Assembly (NCBI RefSeq): GCF_021155775.2
Contig: NC_060232.1
Span: forward strand, 10,514,251-10,578,250
Reading direction: 5' to 3'
DNA: 64,000 bases
DNA from: Neodiprion pinetum
Taxonomy: Eukaryota; Arthropoda; Insecta; Hymenoptera; Diprionidae
Position 1 is the stretch's first letter; the number at the start of each line of letters is the position of its first letter. Below are positions 11,145 through 23,440 of the stretch, piece by piece. The notes beneath the pieces were generated by a model. The model was not told where the DNA came from and did not search any database. It was given only the letters and a program-made list of their open reading frames with translations. Both the position numbers and the translations under genes were made by a program.

Positions 11145-13821
11145 CGAGAGACATCCTCCGTTTTTGAAGGGGGCAAAGACGCACTCGAAGCTTTGTAATA
11201 TCCAAAGAATATTGTCGACATATTGCTCAACGATGGTTAAATTATGTTTAGAACAAATTAGAGGTACATCTGATTAACAGTTGGAGCAAAGACACACTGA
11301 GAAAACATGGCATTGGAAATAGCCTGCTTTGAATTTACAGGAGTAAGTTAAAGATTATCAATTCCTAACCCGATTTATCATCGTCTATTCGACAATCATG
11401 CCGACTCTTTAAAACACGCTGCTGTCTTTAAGAAAAGTTTTTCAATTACTTATTTAATAAGTGTATTGACCAACTACGATAATGAGTGTACTTTTACTTT
11501 ACATCAAGAGTTTATTTCAAGCTAAATTATGTCAGATTGAATAAGAGTGAGTTGTTGGTAACACGAAAATAACTCATGCATTAAGACGATTCGTGCGCAT
11601 ATTTGAATGCTTGTCGAGTTAAAGCTTGAATTCGAGTCGTTTTTCTCGCAAGAAGTTCAGGGGACAAATTGGGAGGACTCAGCTTCGGTCAGGTTGTCGT
11701 TACGTTTTGGAGAGGCCGAAGTTTTATATCGACGAAAATCGAAGTCTCGAGCATTCCTAACTTCTCTTTGCAGTTCGACGATCACATCCAATTTGTTACA
11801 GTTATCTGGACCCTAGTGAATCCACATTTTTTAATATAACGACCCAGGTCATCATTGGCATCATTCCAATGAAATAGGAGAATCTACCACATAAATGAAT
11901 GAAACTACGGAATCAGAGAGTTGTCTGCGTAATTCAAGGTAATTCAATTTTAGGTTAAACGTTTGTTACACGGTATCGAAAAGAGACTATTGGTATAATT
12001 TTGTAACGACTCTCTAAAGACAAATAATAAACGCTCGAAAGTCTTCTTCTTATTATTAAGATCGAAGCTCTTTTTCTGAAGAGTTCAGTTAGCCTAACGA
12101 TATCGAAATTGTACTGTAAAGACCAACTATGAATTCAAGAAACGGTAAAATTGTTATGTTTAGTTAACTTTGGCCGCAAGTATTCAAGCAGTGATCACAA
12201 TTCTCAACGCAAATTTCAGTTCCAGTCGCTGATACGTTTCGACGTTCAAAAAAATAACGATATAACCGATCTTACGAAACTGATGTTTGATCGATGAATA
12301 TCCTCGACGCCTCTCAAAGTGCACATAATTTTTTTATCTCGGTCTTAGACTACACTACGCTGTATAAAAAACAGAGTAAAACGTAACTTACCTAGGAATA
12401 TTTGGAGCCCGAGTAGACGGAGCGTTGTGGAAGGTTACAAAGAAAATAACAGAAGTAGTTTGGTACCTCGGTACCCGTGTAAACATTTGACATACGTACA
12501 GGATATATTTACTCAACGAAAGTCAGTCTTATCCATACGAAAACGACTCGGTAGGCAGAAAGCAGACCCTTCGAAGAACGCCCTCGCTGCTCGATCCACG
12601 CGCCCAAAAATCACATGGTTACCTACCTTATAACCTGCATCCGTATACTCAAAGCATCTACTCACCTCTGAAAATGGTTGGTTCGCGCCTCCTTCCTTCG
12701 GGCCACTCGAACTCAGAGTTTAACCAGGATTCGATAAAGTATATTTACTCGAGTACTTCAGATTGTTATGAATTTACCTGTAACAAAAATCAATTTTCTA
12801 CTTCAAATATTTTCCCACAGTTAATCGGTGTAAGTATACTGATGAGTCGTGATTCGGTAAATATTTAATGCGCACACAATTGCGCTCTTGCTTCGTTTTT
12901 TTTGGAAATATACAAAGTAAAAGTCAAGTTTACAAGCAGTTTTACAAATGCGTTGACCAGTTTCGAAACCGTTGATAATCGTCTCATTCGCTTTTATGAA
13001 TTTACGTAGCTGATGAAATGTACAAATCTAATTTAACACCACGTACGTACTTGCGGATTAATTTATTTCACATACAATGAAAACAAAAAAATGATAAGGT
13101 TGTATCTTTGTTGTGACTTTGAACGTGGCGACGCAAATACGAATCCAAGTCAAACCAGTTTCATATCGGATTCGTTGTAAACCTCGAGCAATTCAGACGG
13201 TGAATAGGACTATAAAAATGACGACTTTGGCACCGCGAACTATTGTGAAATAAACTGCAATAATTCAAGCGTCCCAGATTCGCGAATACAAGCACGGCCA
13301 TAGAATATTCATGACGAAAATTGGAACACCTATAAATTTAGCATAATTTGAAAACACGCGTGTGCGTCTACGTGCAACGTGAAAAAGCGTATGGGTGGGC
13401 CAGATTCGGCAAACCTGGTGTTAGCCATAAGCGTATTCATAAGATGCGTGCAACGTGCGCCCGCAATTCGTGTGCCTGTGTGTATAATCGACACCCTATC
13501 AAAAACCAGTAAGAAAATAATCCTCTTATAATTTGACAAATTGTCCCGCGAGTAATCCGGCCTTCGGCCGCACTGCAGGCATCGTCGAACCGATATCTTC
13601 TGTACGTACCTACGTTTGATCCCGATTAAGCGACTGACGAGGAAAGTAACCGACACACGCCACGCCGATTTACTTTACTCCGTGACATGTTGCGGTACAT
13701 AAAAATACACGAGAGACGTATTTTTTTTATTCCCGACTCAACCATAATTTTAACGTTCTCGACCTGTAAAGCGGGACAAAAGTGCCATATTATTCCCGCT
13801 CAACTTTTTTCCCCCTTATCT
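11145..13821. other. anonymous DNA with isolated minus-strand donor-like sites
   Basis: CTCACCTCTG at about 12,661-12,670 reads on the minus strand as CAGAG followed by GTGAGT, a strong donor. Another AGGTAAGTTACG donor-like site is at about 12,386. Neither has a coding frame attached, so they could flank untranslated exons or be chance. Confidence 0.4.
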
Positions 13822-13850
13822 GCGGGAAAAAAGTATCGCTTTTCTCCCGC
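13822..13850. other. hairpin with GCGGGA...TCCCGC arms
   Basis: GCGGGAAAAAAG and CTTTTCTCCCGC pair across a short loop with one bulge. A neighbouring CCCGCT...GCGGG pair (13,796-13,826) overlaps it. The segment 13,770-13,870 is therefore rich in alternative hairpins and may be a decayed foldback element. Confidence 0.5.
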
Positions 13851-15000
13851 GTCTGCGAGAAATATATGAGGCCATATTTTGGGATTTCGGGGAATATGAG
13901 ATCATTTCGACTTTATTCCCTAGGTACAAAATGTACTATTACGTGTGAAATTCTGTCGTTTGAGGAAAGAGAGAACCGTTCAAGTTTCACCCCGGTGAAA
14001 TAAGGGATGTAATTCCCGAGGGTTCGAACACTGCGCATATTATTAGTTCTTGATTACGGATAAATTCCGATTGGTTTTATCTAAGAATATTACGTCCTTG
14101 ACGAGAAATGGTGAAAGACGATTTTCGTGAGCTGACTTTAGGGGTGGGTTTTACCCTTTCAGCGGCCGAATTAAAATGTAACACAAAACATGTATCGAAT
14201 TTTAATTTATATACTATAACATATCGGATGCTGTCGGAAATCTGTGAGGTGTACTTTCCTTTCTTTCTTGCGATATTTAACGTCGCTATGATGCGGCAAA
14301 TACGTGGGCATGAGAAAAAGCAATAGAGAACTTTTATCAGGACTTTATGTACCCATTTTAACAAACTTTGCCGAGTCAGTTGAAGCGAGCGGTTAAACGT
14401 TCCGTCGCTTAAGACCGCATTTTCCCGCAGAATATTTTTCCTCCGGTGTGTCAGGCGTATATTTATGTACAACGTGATGCAGTTGCTGAACGGAGGGAGA
14501 GAAAAAGCGAAACTTAATGGGAGTAGGAAACGCGAATGGTATTTACTTTAAGAAATGAGTTTATTAATAGGTGAGGGAAAAAGAAACAAACATTACATTT
14601 CAACCCCAAGCCGCAGGCGATTATTATTTTTCTGTTGGAAAATTGCTTCGAATATTGTACTGTAAGTTTCCTATTTTCTCACGAATCGACAGAAAAACAC
14701 CCCATGATAATATTAAAATCAACGACCGGAAATTTAATTTACAATAGCATGTAGAAACGAACGATTGTTTTCTAAAATAGAACCATCTTCCGTTTTTCAT
14801 TGTCATTAATAAACTCGTTTGTACCTAGAAAGCAACGATTTCTCTCGCTAAAAATCTGTCCTTTTTTTTATTTCGACATAATTATTACCGACCGAAAACG
14901 ATCAAAGCAGGATAAAATAAGTATCGTGTAGACTAGTCTAAACTTCAATTCATTCGCATAATTATTCGCACGGTTAATTTAAAAAATTAAGTTTTTCCGA
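13851..15000. other. anonymous AT-rich DNA
   Basis: The 131-codon minus-strand frame at 14,077-14,472 has no family resemblance and shares its span with a 72-codon frame on the other strand. I see nothing else. Confidence 0.55.
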
Positions 15001-16196
15001 GAGTAATTACAAAGTCGTCTCACTCTATATACTAGCGACCATTAAGCTGAAGAATTAATTGCTGCTCTGGCGGAAGGTAATTGATTAACGCGAGAAGTGA
15101 CCAGTTAGCGATCATGACCAGTGGAGAATGGCGTCATATTTCCAGTGCAGCTATCTAGGATCTCGTGTGAAGGAATCGTCACGTTAGATCTGCCGTACGG
15201 TTACTTCGATGCTAATTAATTAGATCGCAAATAAAACAAGGATAATAAATACGCCTGGATCCTTATCGCTGGAAAGCGTTCAAGATATCTTCCTCCCCTG
15301 TTTAGTTCTCTTGGTTTCCGAGTCGTGAGAATCTATTCAATTATACATTTCGCAATAGCGCTCGGCAAACAGATTTCGAAACAATGTAAAAGATGCAGGA
15401 AATATTTGTCCGATTCTCCACGAGACGGTGAAAACTAAACGCTCTTCGCTCGGAGTATAAAAATTTGTAGGTTCGCGGTACGGACTCGGGATGTTTTTAT
15501 TTTTGCAACCTCAAACGGCGCATGATCTTTCCAATTTGATGAAACGGAATGTCCGCGTGCAAAGGATTGCGAAGCTCTCGAGACGTGGAAGAAACCGGGA
15601 AAAATTCCGCCAAGGGTTGGGAATGTAAATGGGACTAAAAAGAGGAAGGAGGAGGGAGGGAGGAGAAGGGAGCGAGCGTACGGAGACGGAGAATTACCGG
15701 GCTACCAGCCCCAAAGAAGGTCTAAGGTCTCAGCGTTCGATTCGTTCGAACTTTGATTCAATTAACGTAACAAGCTTCTCGACGCCCCGCATCATTATTA
15801 ATTACTAATTGGCTCTACGCGGACCTCCCGAGCCGAGATCAGGCTGCCATGCGGTTATAAGGTATAATGCATGCCTGCGTGGGATACGCAAGGGCCGGGT
15901 TTTCGACTCGTATAATTAGCAGAGTGGGGGAGGTCATTAAGCTTTTATTTACAACTCTTACAACGGCCTCGCCGATCTGCCCGTTGATATTGGCCACTTT
16001 GCCCGTTCGGGATTCCTCGTGTCCGTATTCGTTGCTTGATTATTTTTCAACTGTAATTAGACAGATCGAGAAAACCTTTACGAAAATCTCTGGTACGACG
16101 ACAGTTGTTAGGTGTGTTCAGGTTACTTACGCAGTTTACAAATTAAGAAAATACAGATACTGTAGTCACGTTCATATTACAATTTTCCCAGATATT
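15001..16196. other. balanced-composition DNA, possibly regulatory
   Basis: This holds the TAATTGATTA word at 15,078 and TAATTAATTAG near 15,213. A purine-rich GGAGG tract lies at 15,640-15,690. No exon was recognised; the frame at 15,867-16,283 runs into repeat family 3 and is rejected. Confidence 0.35.
15078..15087. promoter_or_regulatory. paired-class homeodomain P3-type site TAATTGATTA
   Basis: TAAT-TGA... with an inverted TAAT half-site three bases away matches the P3 site of paired-class homeodomain dimers. It lies in a 15.0-15.3 kb stretch of even composition that also has a second TAATTAATTA-type motif near 15,214. A ten-base word is weak evidence by itself. Confidence 0.3.
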
Positions 16197-16445
16197 GGGG
16201 TGGGGTACAAAAGTGCGAGAGACCAAAAAGTCGACGGGACGAAAAAATCCCGAAACCCAAATTATCGACGGTTAAAAACATAGAAAGACCATGAATTTAT
16301 AGGGAATTTTTTTTTTTTTTATAGAATGAACAATATTACGGAGCGATAAATATTTAATTGCAAAAATATTTTTAAATTTACGAATCCGAATTTATCAATA
16401 ACAAGCGATCAAAGACTCGAAAGGTCAAAACCCCGAAGTATATTT
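16197..16445 (+). repeat. interspersed repeat family 3, copy A
   Basis: GGGGTGGGGTACAAAAGTGCG opens a segment sharing AAAAAGTCGACGGGA, GACGGTTAAAAAC and ATCAAAGACTCGA in the same order with 25,788-26,070. The T-run at 16,307-16,320 is specific to this copy. It is non-coding. The start resembles the edges of the foldback elements at 22,848 and 37,762, so it may be a one-armed or decayed member of that group. Confidence 0.6.
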
Positions 16446-16625
16446 TCAAGCCTGATTACTCATCAACTCCGATAAGTGGTTCACCATCATTTTATAAACT
16501 GATAAAACTGTGACCATTACCTTTTATTTTACACCCACGAATATAGTTTTTATCACGACGAACGATTACCGGACTCCAAGAAACGGATGATAATGGGTTA
16601 GCATATTGTCCAACAGTATACAGAA

Positions 16626-16652
16626 TCTAGACACTCGAGTCTCGAGTCTAGA
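16626..16652. other. imperfect palindrome (TCTAGA...CTCGAG...TCTAGA)
   Basis: TCTAGACACTCGAG and CTCGAGTCTAGA form inverted arms with one two-base bulge around a very short centre. It could extrude as a hairpin. It marks the left edge of the GC-richer 16.62-17.0 kb stretch. Confidence 0.7.
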
Positions 16653-17474
16653 CTGAATTTAGAGTCAAGAGTTTTGGAGTTTAGAGAGCAGCTAGGCGAG
16701 AGGATAGAGGCTAGACGAGAGGCACTGGAAGTCGACTGGTTCTGGCAGAGAGCCGCGAAGAGCTTCTGCAAGGAGCCCGGAGAACCTTGCAAGAGGAGAC
16801 AATCAGACACGCTCCGAATACCGGGGCAGAGGAACCTCGGCCGAGACCTCAGATAACCTCCCTGATCGCCCGTGTCATTCGTTGCTTTGGACAAGCAAAT
16901 CTCCACCGATATGCACTCCTCGTGACAGGTTGCCTCTGCACTGACACAGCCGTCACCCGAAGGGCTCATCGAATCATGGTTTGGACGGCTGATGAATACG
17001 GTGCGCGAATATGTACCGAGAAAAGTGTCATTTCTTTTATCTACTGGACAATTCTGGTGAAACAAGTATCGTTGGTAATAACGGTTCAAGCATTACGTTC
17101 AATATTGGAGTCGCAGGAAAATCTGGCACAAGTATTTGGGGTAATTATAGTTGTCGATCCAGCATTTTCCGGTTATTGATGCATCGAATCTGTTCGTTTC
17201 GGTATATCAGTAATCGATCGGTGAAGTGAAGAAACTATTTCCCACGTATATACTGTGTACCGTAAATATTTTTTACAGTGAATTTTGGTACTAGTGCCGG
17301 GTGTGTGTATATTTGCGCCATAGCCGTTTCAAGGGGTTTCGTAAATCGTCAGAATCCAGAGCTTTGAATTCGTTCAGTAACAAGAACCAAAAACACGGGA
17401 TCACTTTGTTGGTTCGTGTAAATTCTGACTTGAATTACCTAAACGATGCATATACTCGTGTCGATGATAAGACG
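16653..17474. other. GC-richer stretch that could contain untranslated exons
   Basis: 16,660-17,000 has exon-like composition and open frames on both strands, none resembling a family. It precedes the possible first coding exon at 17,475, so untranslated leader exons are conceivable. There is no firm splice-site evidence. Confidence 0.25.
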
Positions 17475-17524
17475 ATGTCGTTCGGATTGAAGATTAAATT
17501 TGCACTTATCATCATCTCGGTAAA
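17475..17524 (+). CDS. possible first coding exon with signal-anchor-like N-terminus
   Basis: The ATG at 17,475 opens a 16-codon peptide plus two bases (MSFGLKIKFALIIISV). It has a short lysine-bearing head and a hydrophobic core, the layout of a signal peptide or signal anchor. It runs straight into GTAAGT at 17,525, a near-perfect donor; without splicing, a stop follows immediately. The same frame is open upstream from 17,301 but carries nothing family-like. GC-richer DNA at 16,620-17,000 could contain upstream untranslated exons. The peptide is short, so a chance ATG beside a chance donor is a real alternative. No downstream exon was recognised. Confidence 0.22.
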
Positions 17525-17794
17525 GTAAGTCTTGACCGTAAGTATCTCATCCGGAGAACGGTGTAATTTTTGTTTCTGACTCAAGTGTGCCGATTGTGAT
17601 GAAACGAGACTCAGAATCACTCCGAGGACATTTACTCGAGACGACATTGCAGCGTTTTCCTTTTTCCACTTACACGGTAACATCGTTGCTGCAGTGCGAT
17701 GATTTCTGGAAAGATGAACGAGCAGTGATAAGACGAATGGTTCGCATGGGCATCCCGAATCTTTGGCTTACACAATATAATCCGACGGTGGCGA

Positions 17795-17827
17795 AAAAGA
17801 AGAGGAAGAAGAAGAAAAAGAAGAAGT
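17795..17827 (+). repeat. AAG-rich triplet tract
   Basis: An imperfect AAG/AAA/AGG run that creates a spurious lysine-rich frame. It lies about 50 bp before the CCA repeat. Confidence 0.85.
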
Positions 17828-17877
17828 AGGATCGGTCGTTGGTCACAAAGGCTATGGGTAAAGCGTGATACCAGCAA

Positions 17878-17895
17878 CCACCACCACCACCACCA
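17878..17895 (+). repeat. (CCA)6 microsatellite
   Basis: Six perfect CCA triplets. The reverse strand reads as a tryptophan or glycine run in chance frames. Confidence 0.9.
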
Positions 17896-20800
17896 GCGAC
17901 AAGTTGGCCTAAGGCGGGGTTTCCTTCGTTTCGTTTGAAAAATTTCACTCATAACTCTCAAGATAACAACCACGCCATTGTCTCCTGAATACATTATTCC
18001 ACCGGACTAGTATACGCGACCTTTCCCACCCCAACGACGATGGGGTCTACCTCACGCTTTCACGTACCTCTATCTTATACCTGTAATATCTGCGATTGCC
18101 CGAGGTATGCGCACGTATCTTCCTATACACGGATACATACACAACGCATGCGTGTGTAACTTATATCCTTTCCCGAGCTGCTGGTGTTGCCATTTCTGAT
18201 AAATCCTCTCGCCCGATATCGCGAGGAAGTTTGCCTCGGAGCTACACGCGTACAATAAGACCTAACCATGTTGGTTGCATAGTTTCGGGAATTCGGAACC
18301 CAACAGACCGTGGATGTACCGGCTATTTTATCGATGCTACAATTTTACTCTCCATCACTGGTAGGAGGGCCGAAACAGGGTGTAAACCATGAACTTGCTT
18401 TACCATCTCGTTCAAGGAAGAAAATTTTCTACAATGTAAGGTGCACGCCAGTCGTGGCGGCTACTTCTCGGAAGACAAAACCAAAAGTGGATAATGCAAG
18501 GAATAAAGTCTTGAATGTCAGCTGGCGTCGTCGTACCGTCGCACGAATAGGCCATAGAGTCGGAGTAGTTCGTATAGGTGCCTGGGGACTCACCCCGACC
18601 CCGATCCCCAACCCCCATGCGAGCTTCTCTCAAGATGGCGACGGTTATTTACTTTTATCCAAAATCGATGCAGACGTCTTCGCCTACCGCAATTCCCTCC
18701 TCCTCTTTCCCCTTGCTCGTCAGCCTTGGCCGTGTGTACAATGGCTCTGTGTGTATTGCAAGGGGACGAAATTTGTATTAAAAAAAACAAAAAAACGACA
18801 AGTTGGTACAGGGAGAGAATTTTCGAATTTATCGTGTCAGAATTGACCGAGAGTAGGTACTTACTTCGACGAATCAATTTTGGATAATGAATTGTAGTAT
18901 ATAAAAGGTACGCGGCAATTCATTTATTACAGAAATTTACCTAGATCGAAAGTAAACGACTTTGACATTTTTACAAAAAGAGGGAACGATTTTTTATTGC
19001 ATCGATCCCTGTAGAATAATTCAATTACTTTTAGTAATTTACTTTACAGTGTGAATGAAATTACAAATTGCTGTATACATATAAACAGAGTCTGGTTAAT
19101 AACTTTTTTCATCGACATAATTGAGGGATGCTTTATTTTTCTAAGTTAATGTTGTAAGAAAATGAGGGGGAAAAAAAGAAAAAAATTTTAAACGTCGCTG
19201 AGAACGCCCGAATAAAATTTAACCAAGAAATCTGACAAGGTTCTACAATTTATCGACAGTTTATATACATTTTAAGCAAATTTAACGAAATGAATAGAAA
19301 GAAAAAAGACATTTTGGACATGTGGAGATGGGATACATCGATTTTCGAAAATTAAATGAATCAGGTGGAATACAAAAAATCGACGAAATCAACTTATATA
19401 TCTGTAAACGAAAGAGGACAGAGCGAAGGAAAAATGTATACGCCCCCCGCTCCCGTCCCCATCACTCTCTTTCGGTCTCACCCACTCCCGCATAATTTGG
19501 ACAACTTGTCGTTTTTCTTCACACGAAAAGCGAAAAGCAAAATCTTCTAGTTTTAGTCCGCTGTTAAAACGATTTCAACCACGGCAAGAGAAGATGAAAA
19601 AAGTTGATTCGATGAAGAAAAAATCCTCAATATCGAAAATGGAACTGTGTATGAAAACCACCTAATTCGAGGTTTGTTAAAAGATTATCAACAGAGTCGA
19701 GACAAAGTTTCAGCAGTATACTATATGTATGAAAATGTAAAGAAGTAATAAAATGAGTGAAAAAAAAAACAAAGTTGAACAAAGAATTACTCAGTCGAAG
19801 CTATTCGTATTTATTTGTAAAACAGAATTATTGGAATGTTTAAAAAGCTTTTTACAACTACTGCCAGTTTATCTTCAGGCAGTTGTGACGCATGAGGTAG
19901 TCATCTTTGATACGCGAATATTCGTCTGTTCGCAAAATTGGACCAAAAATCAAAATTATACCCTCCAAGAAATTTGACTAAGAAATGTAAAAAAAAAAAA
20001 GAATGATTCGTGAGAGTTTTTCTCGCAATCAGTAGGAGATTACAAGAGCAATATAACGAAGGCAATTCAAGGAAGAAAGGCCCAGCAGCTGCTTTAAGGG
20101 CATAATAATTACATTTCTCCCACCTGTGCAATTCTGCACCGCCCAGAGAGAAATAAGCTGCTGAATTACGTACTTTTCAGGGTGTTTATTCGTCTTATCC
20201 CTGAATACTTGTACCTACCGACCGGTTTAATTTTGCATTGCACAGCCCGAGGCGTGCAAATTATTAGTGATTAATTCATGCCGAAGCGGCGGCGCTCAGT
20301 TATATACAAAGTACGGATCGAATTGCGGATATAAGAAGAGAATCAAAAAAACGAGTCGGAATTACACACGTGCGAATATGATATTAGCAGGTATAGACGC
20401 TATTTCGGTATTCGAAAATGTATGGTGCTGTTGAATAATTAATCCACACGTTTGGGCAGAATCCGGAATAATTCCGCGTTGCGGTGACTGCACGATGAAA
20501 AATCGAAAATACATTTTTTTTTTCAGGAAAAAAGCAAACAAAGAGAATCATGCATCGCATATTCCACGGCTTCGGTCGCATCCAAATATCCAAAATAATT
20601 TTCGCGAGTCCTGCCTGCAATATATAAGCGGCTTTTGCTGCGGAGGATTTTCCCGAGATTAGATGAGCTTCAATATATCCCCTCGACTTCATTCCTCGGT
20701 GCTTGCGGCTGTGCTGCGGCTTGTCGAAATTGTGTCCATGCATACACTTTGGTAAGCGTAGGTACATGCAAAGTAAGACGCTTAAGCTTAAGTAGCGTAC

Positions 20801-22847
20801 CTTTCTATAGTTGGAATACCTCAAAAATAGAAATTAATATTTCCAGACAGACAATTCCAAGATTTTGTGTGTTTGCACTTATCGATGTTCATCGCGATCA
20901 TATTTGAATGTATGTAGCATCATTTTTTATCAGGTAGAAAAAACACGATAGATGAAACATCGCTTAATGATTAATTAATTCGTGAGGGTGAAATTTTTTT
21001 CAAGAGTTTCAGAGAATTTTTCTTGCTTTTCTTTTCAATACGATGACAAAAATTCATATCGATATAAGGAAAGTCGGAATATTTACGGCGGTAAGAAGTT
21101 AACGCGTTATTTTCAAACTTATAAGATTTCTAAATAAAATCCAAAAATTTCTCGAACTGTTTGCAACTAGACACTGAAAACGCTGATATTGCTCAACGTA
21201 ATTCTCATTTCATTCGCTCGTAGTTTTATGACAAGTATCAACCAGTACTATGTTCATAAAAAAATACGAAATTGAAAAGATTTAAAAAATATTGCAGTCA
21301 TCTGATTATGGCAAAGCGAAATCGAAGGAATATAATACCTAGATTTTCGACAACTTATAGGAAACGATTTTCAATCAAGCATCGATATCCAAGCTTTCGC
21401 TTATACAATTCAAATATCTTTTGTCCTGGTATTTTTCAGGAGAATATATTCGTAGGTTCCCAAAACGTATAAAAATTCCGATAAATACCGAACGTGAGTC
21501 AATCCCGTAATAAAGTTGTATCTAAAGAAGTAGCGATTTTCGAGATACGAGTAAAAAATTTCTCCTTTCTTGCCATAGAAAATATTTCCCCCGCACCTAT
21601 TTTCAATCTTTGAGGAATTTTCCCGTTCAGCAACAGAATGTAACACATATAAATAGACCAAGCTCAAAACGCGTGTGTGAAAAACTTATTTTCTACCGGC
21701 AACGTGAAATATATACCTACGTCGTAGCGATGAATGCTCGCGAGCCGCAAAGAATAGGTTGATGCGAGGATTGAGAATGTACAAGGCATGGGTTCGCAGG
21801 CACGTAGGTGTAGCCTTGGTAACTTCGCAGAGTTAAATGGACCCGGGAGATGAGGGCGAGACACGGAGGGTTGCAACTGGAAATTTCTCCAGCGCGGATC
21901 GAGACTTCGCGCGGATCCGATCAAAACTCACCGATCGCATCCGATTCCGATTTTCGGGGTTGGCCGCGTTCTTTCGAGCAAAAAATAACTCGCTTCCTCA
22001 CCGAGCCGCGAAGCCACGCGTCTGGATCCGCACAATGCACCGTTAATTCTGCTGATTAAATACGTGCTGGGAATATCGTTTCTACCACTGCGTATGCCTG
22101 CAATTACTAGCCGAATTATGCGTCATTACCAAGCATCAACACGTGCCGTGTGACTGTTTGACTCTGGTTGATTCACGACTAGGACAAGATCTGCATTTCG
22201 TAAATTGTATACAAATCGCGTGCCATGAGAGCCTGGATATTTTGTCAGTGTCACTCTTCGGCGCAATCAGATTTCCAAATGATCCGTGCAAGCTTCGAGG
22301 TAAAAATTTGCGAGTTCAGGAAGGACTTTTTGCAATTAGGTGGTCACGATCGAACGGAAGCTCGAAATTGAGCGCTTTTTACACTCTGCATTTTGCGAGC
22401 TTGCAAATCTGTGAAGAAATAAATTTGAAGGGTATATTTACGAAACGCGAGAATGAAAAGAACAAATAAGCAAATAGCGATCGGAATTTAGTTCGGAACT
22501 TTTTGTTCCGTTTCTCAGGCGCGGTGGCTGGTTTGTAGACTTTGCTAGAATTGGTTCGCGGAGCGAAATGGTGTTTCGATGGACCTCCGGTGCTTCATCG
22601 TCCAGCCGCAAACTAATCTTGGGGTACCGTTTGGTAATATATCGCCAGAAGGTGAGCCAGCCAAGAATTCCCCGTGAGATACACACGGGATAAGGTATCG
22701 ATATAATTCGGTCGGAAAGACCGATCCGGATATAAAATCGACGTCATTTCTTCCCTCGATTTCGATTATACGTTGAACAATTGCGGTGATAAAAAATAGT
22801 GATTGCGGTGATGGATAGAAAATGATTTCCCGTTCACGCGGAGATAG
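17896..22847. other. GC-richer block then AT-rich anonymous DNA
   Basis: 18,000-18,780 is GC-richer and has a 178-codon frame (18,310-18,846) overlapping several frames on both strands; its translation is low-grade and ends in an A-rich lysine run. From 18,850 to 21,650 the DNA is AT-rich. 21,750-22,050 is GC-richer again with no recognised product. Confidence 0.45.
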
Positions 22848-23440
22848 GGATGGAGTTGAAATTCCGAATTTGAAAAGTTCTGAAAGTGCCAAATTCCAAA
22901 CTTTTTGGTGGAGAAACTTAAAGTAAAGAAATCAAACTTTTACCAAACATCAAAGTTTCGAACGGTTCGAAACTCGATGCGCAAAGTTCCGAAAGGGTGG
23001 AATTTAAAAAAGGCACAACTTCGACAACTCGGTGTTCCGAAAATGCGAAAATGAGGAGATTGAAAAGTCTGAAACATCGAAATTACGAATGATCGAAGAT
23101 TTTCAGTTCCGTGAATTTCTGACTATTTATATTTTCTCACGTTCGGAATCCTGGTCATTCTAATTTCCGTTTTTCTCATTTTTTACACCCACTCGTTGAG
23201 TAAACTAACCTGTGTGAATATGTTTTAATTTTTTAAACTTTACTCTAGAGAAACTTTATTTTTCGGAATTTTGCTCCACCGTCAGTTGAATTTTGGGAAC
23301 TTTGAGCCGTCGCCTTTCCGATCATTCGAAACTTTGTTGTTTCTTCAAAGTTTTATTTCTTTACTTCGAGTTTCGCCACCAAATAATTCGTAATTAGTCG
23401 CTTTCGGAACTTTTCCTGTTCGTAATTTCAACACCACCCC
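22848..23440. mobile_element. foldback-type element with ~180-bp imperfect terminal inverted repeats
   Basis: The left arm starts GGGATGGAGTTGAAATTCCG. The reverse complement of the right arm starts GGGGTGGTGTTGAAATTACG. The two stay alignable for roughly 180 bp, with shared blocks AAAAGTTC(T/C)GAAAG, TTTGGTGG, GAAACT, AGTAAAGAAAT and CAAAGTTTCGAA. About 200 bp separates the arms. No protein frame is present. Long, internally repetitive inverted arms (recurring 'GTTCCGAAA'-like words) are the hallmark of foldback/accordion elements. The GGGGTGG edge links it to the pieces at 16,197, 25,788 and 37,762. Confidence 0.7.

Noticed and set aside
16598..17089. 163-codon minus-strand frame
   Set aside because: Overlaps 60- and 130-codon frames on the other strand and shows no family signature; the palindrome lies inside it.
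18310..18846. 178-codon open frame, the longest in the window
   Set aside because: It overlaps several frames on both strands in GC-richer DNA, has no domain, and ends in an A-run-derived lysine stretch. Composition explains it.
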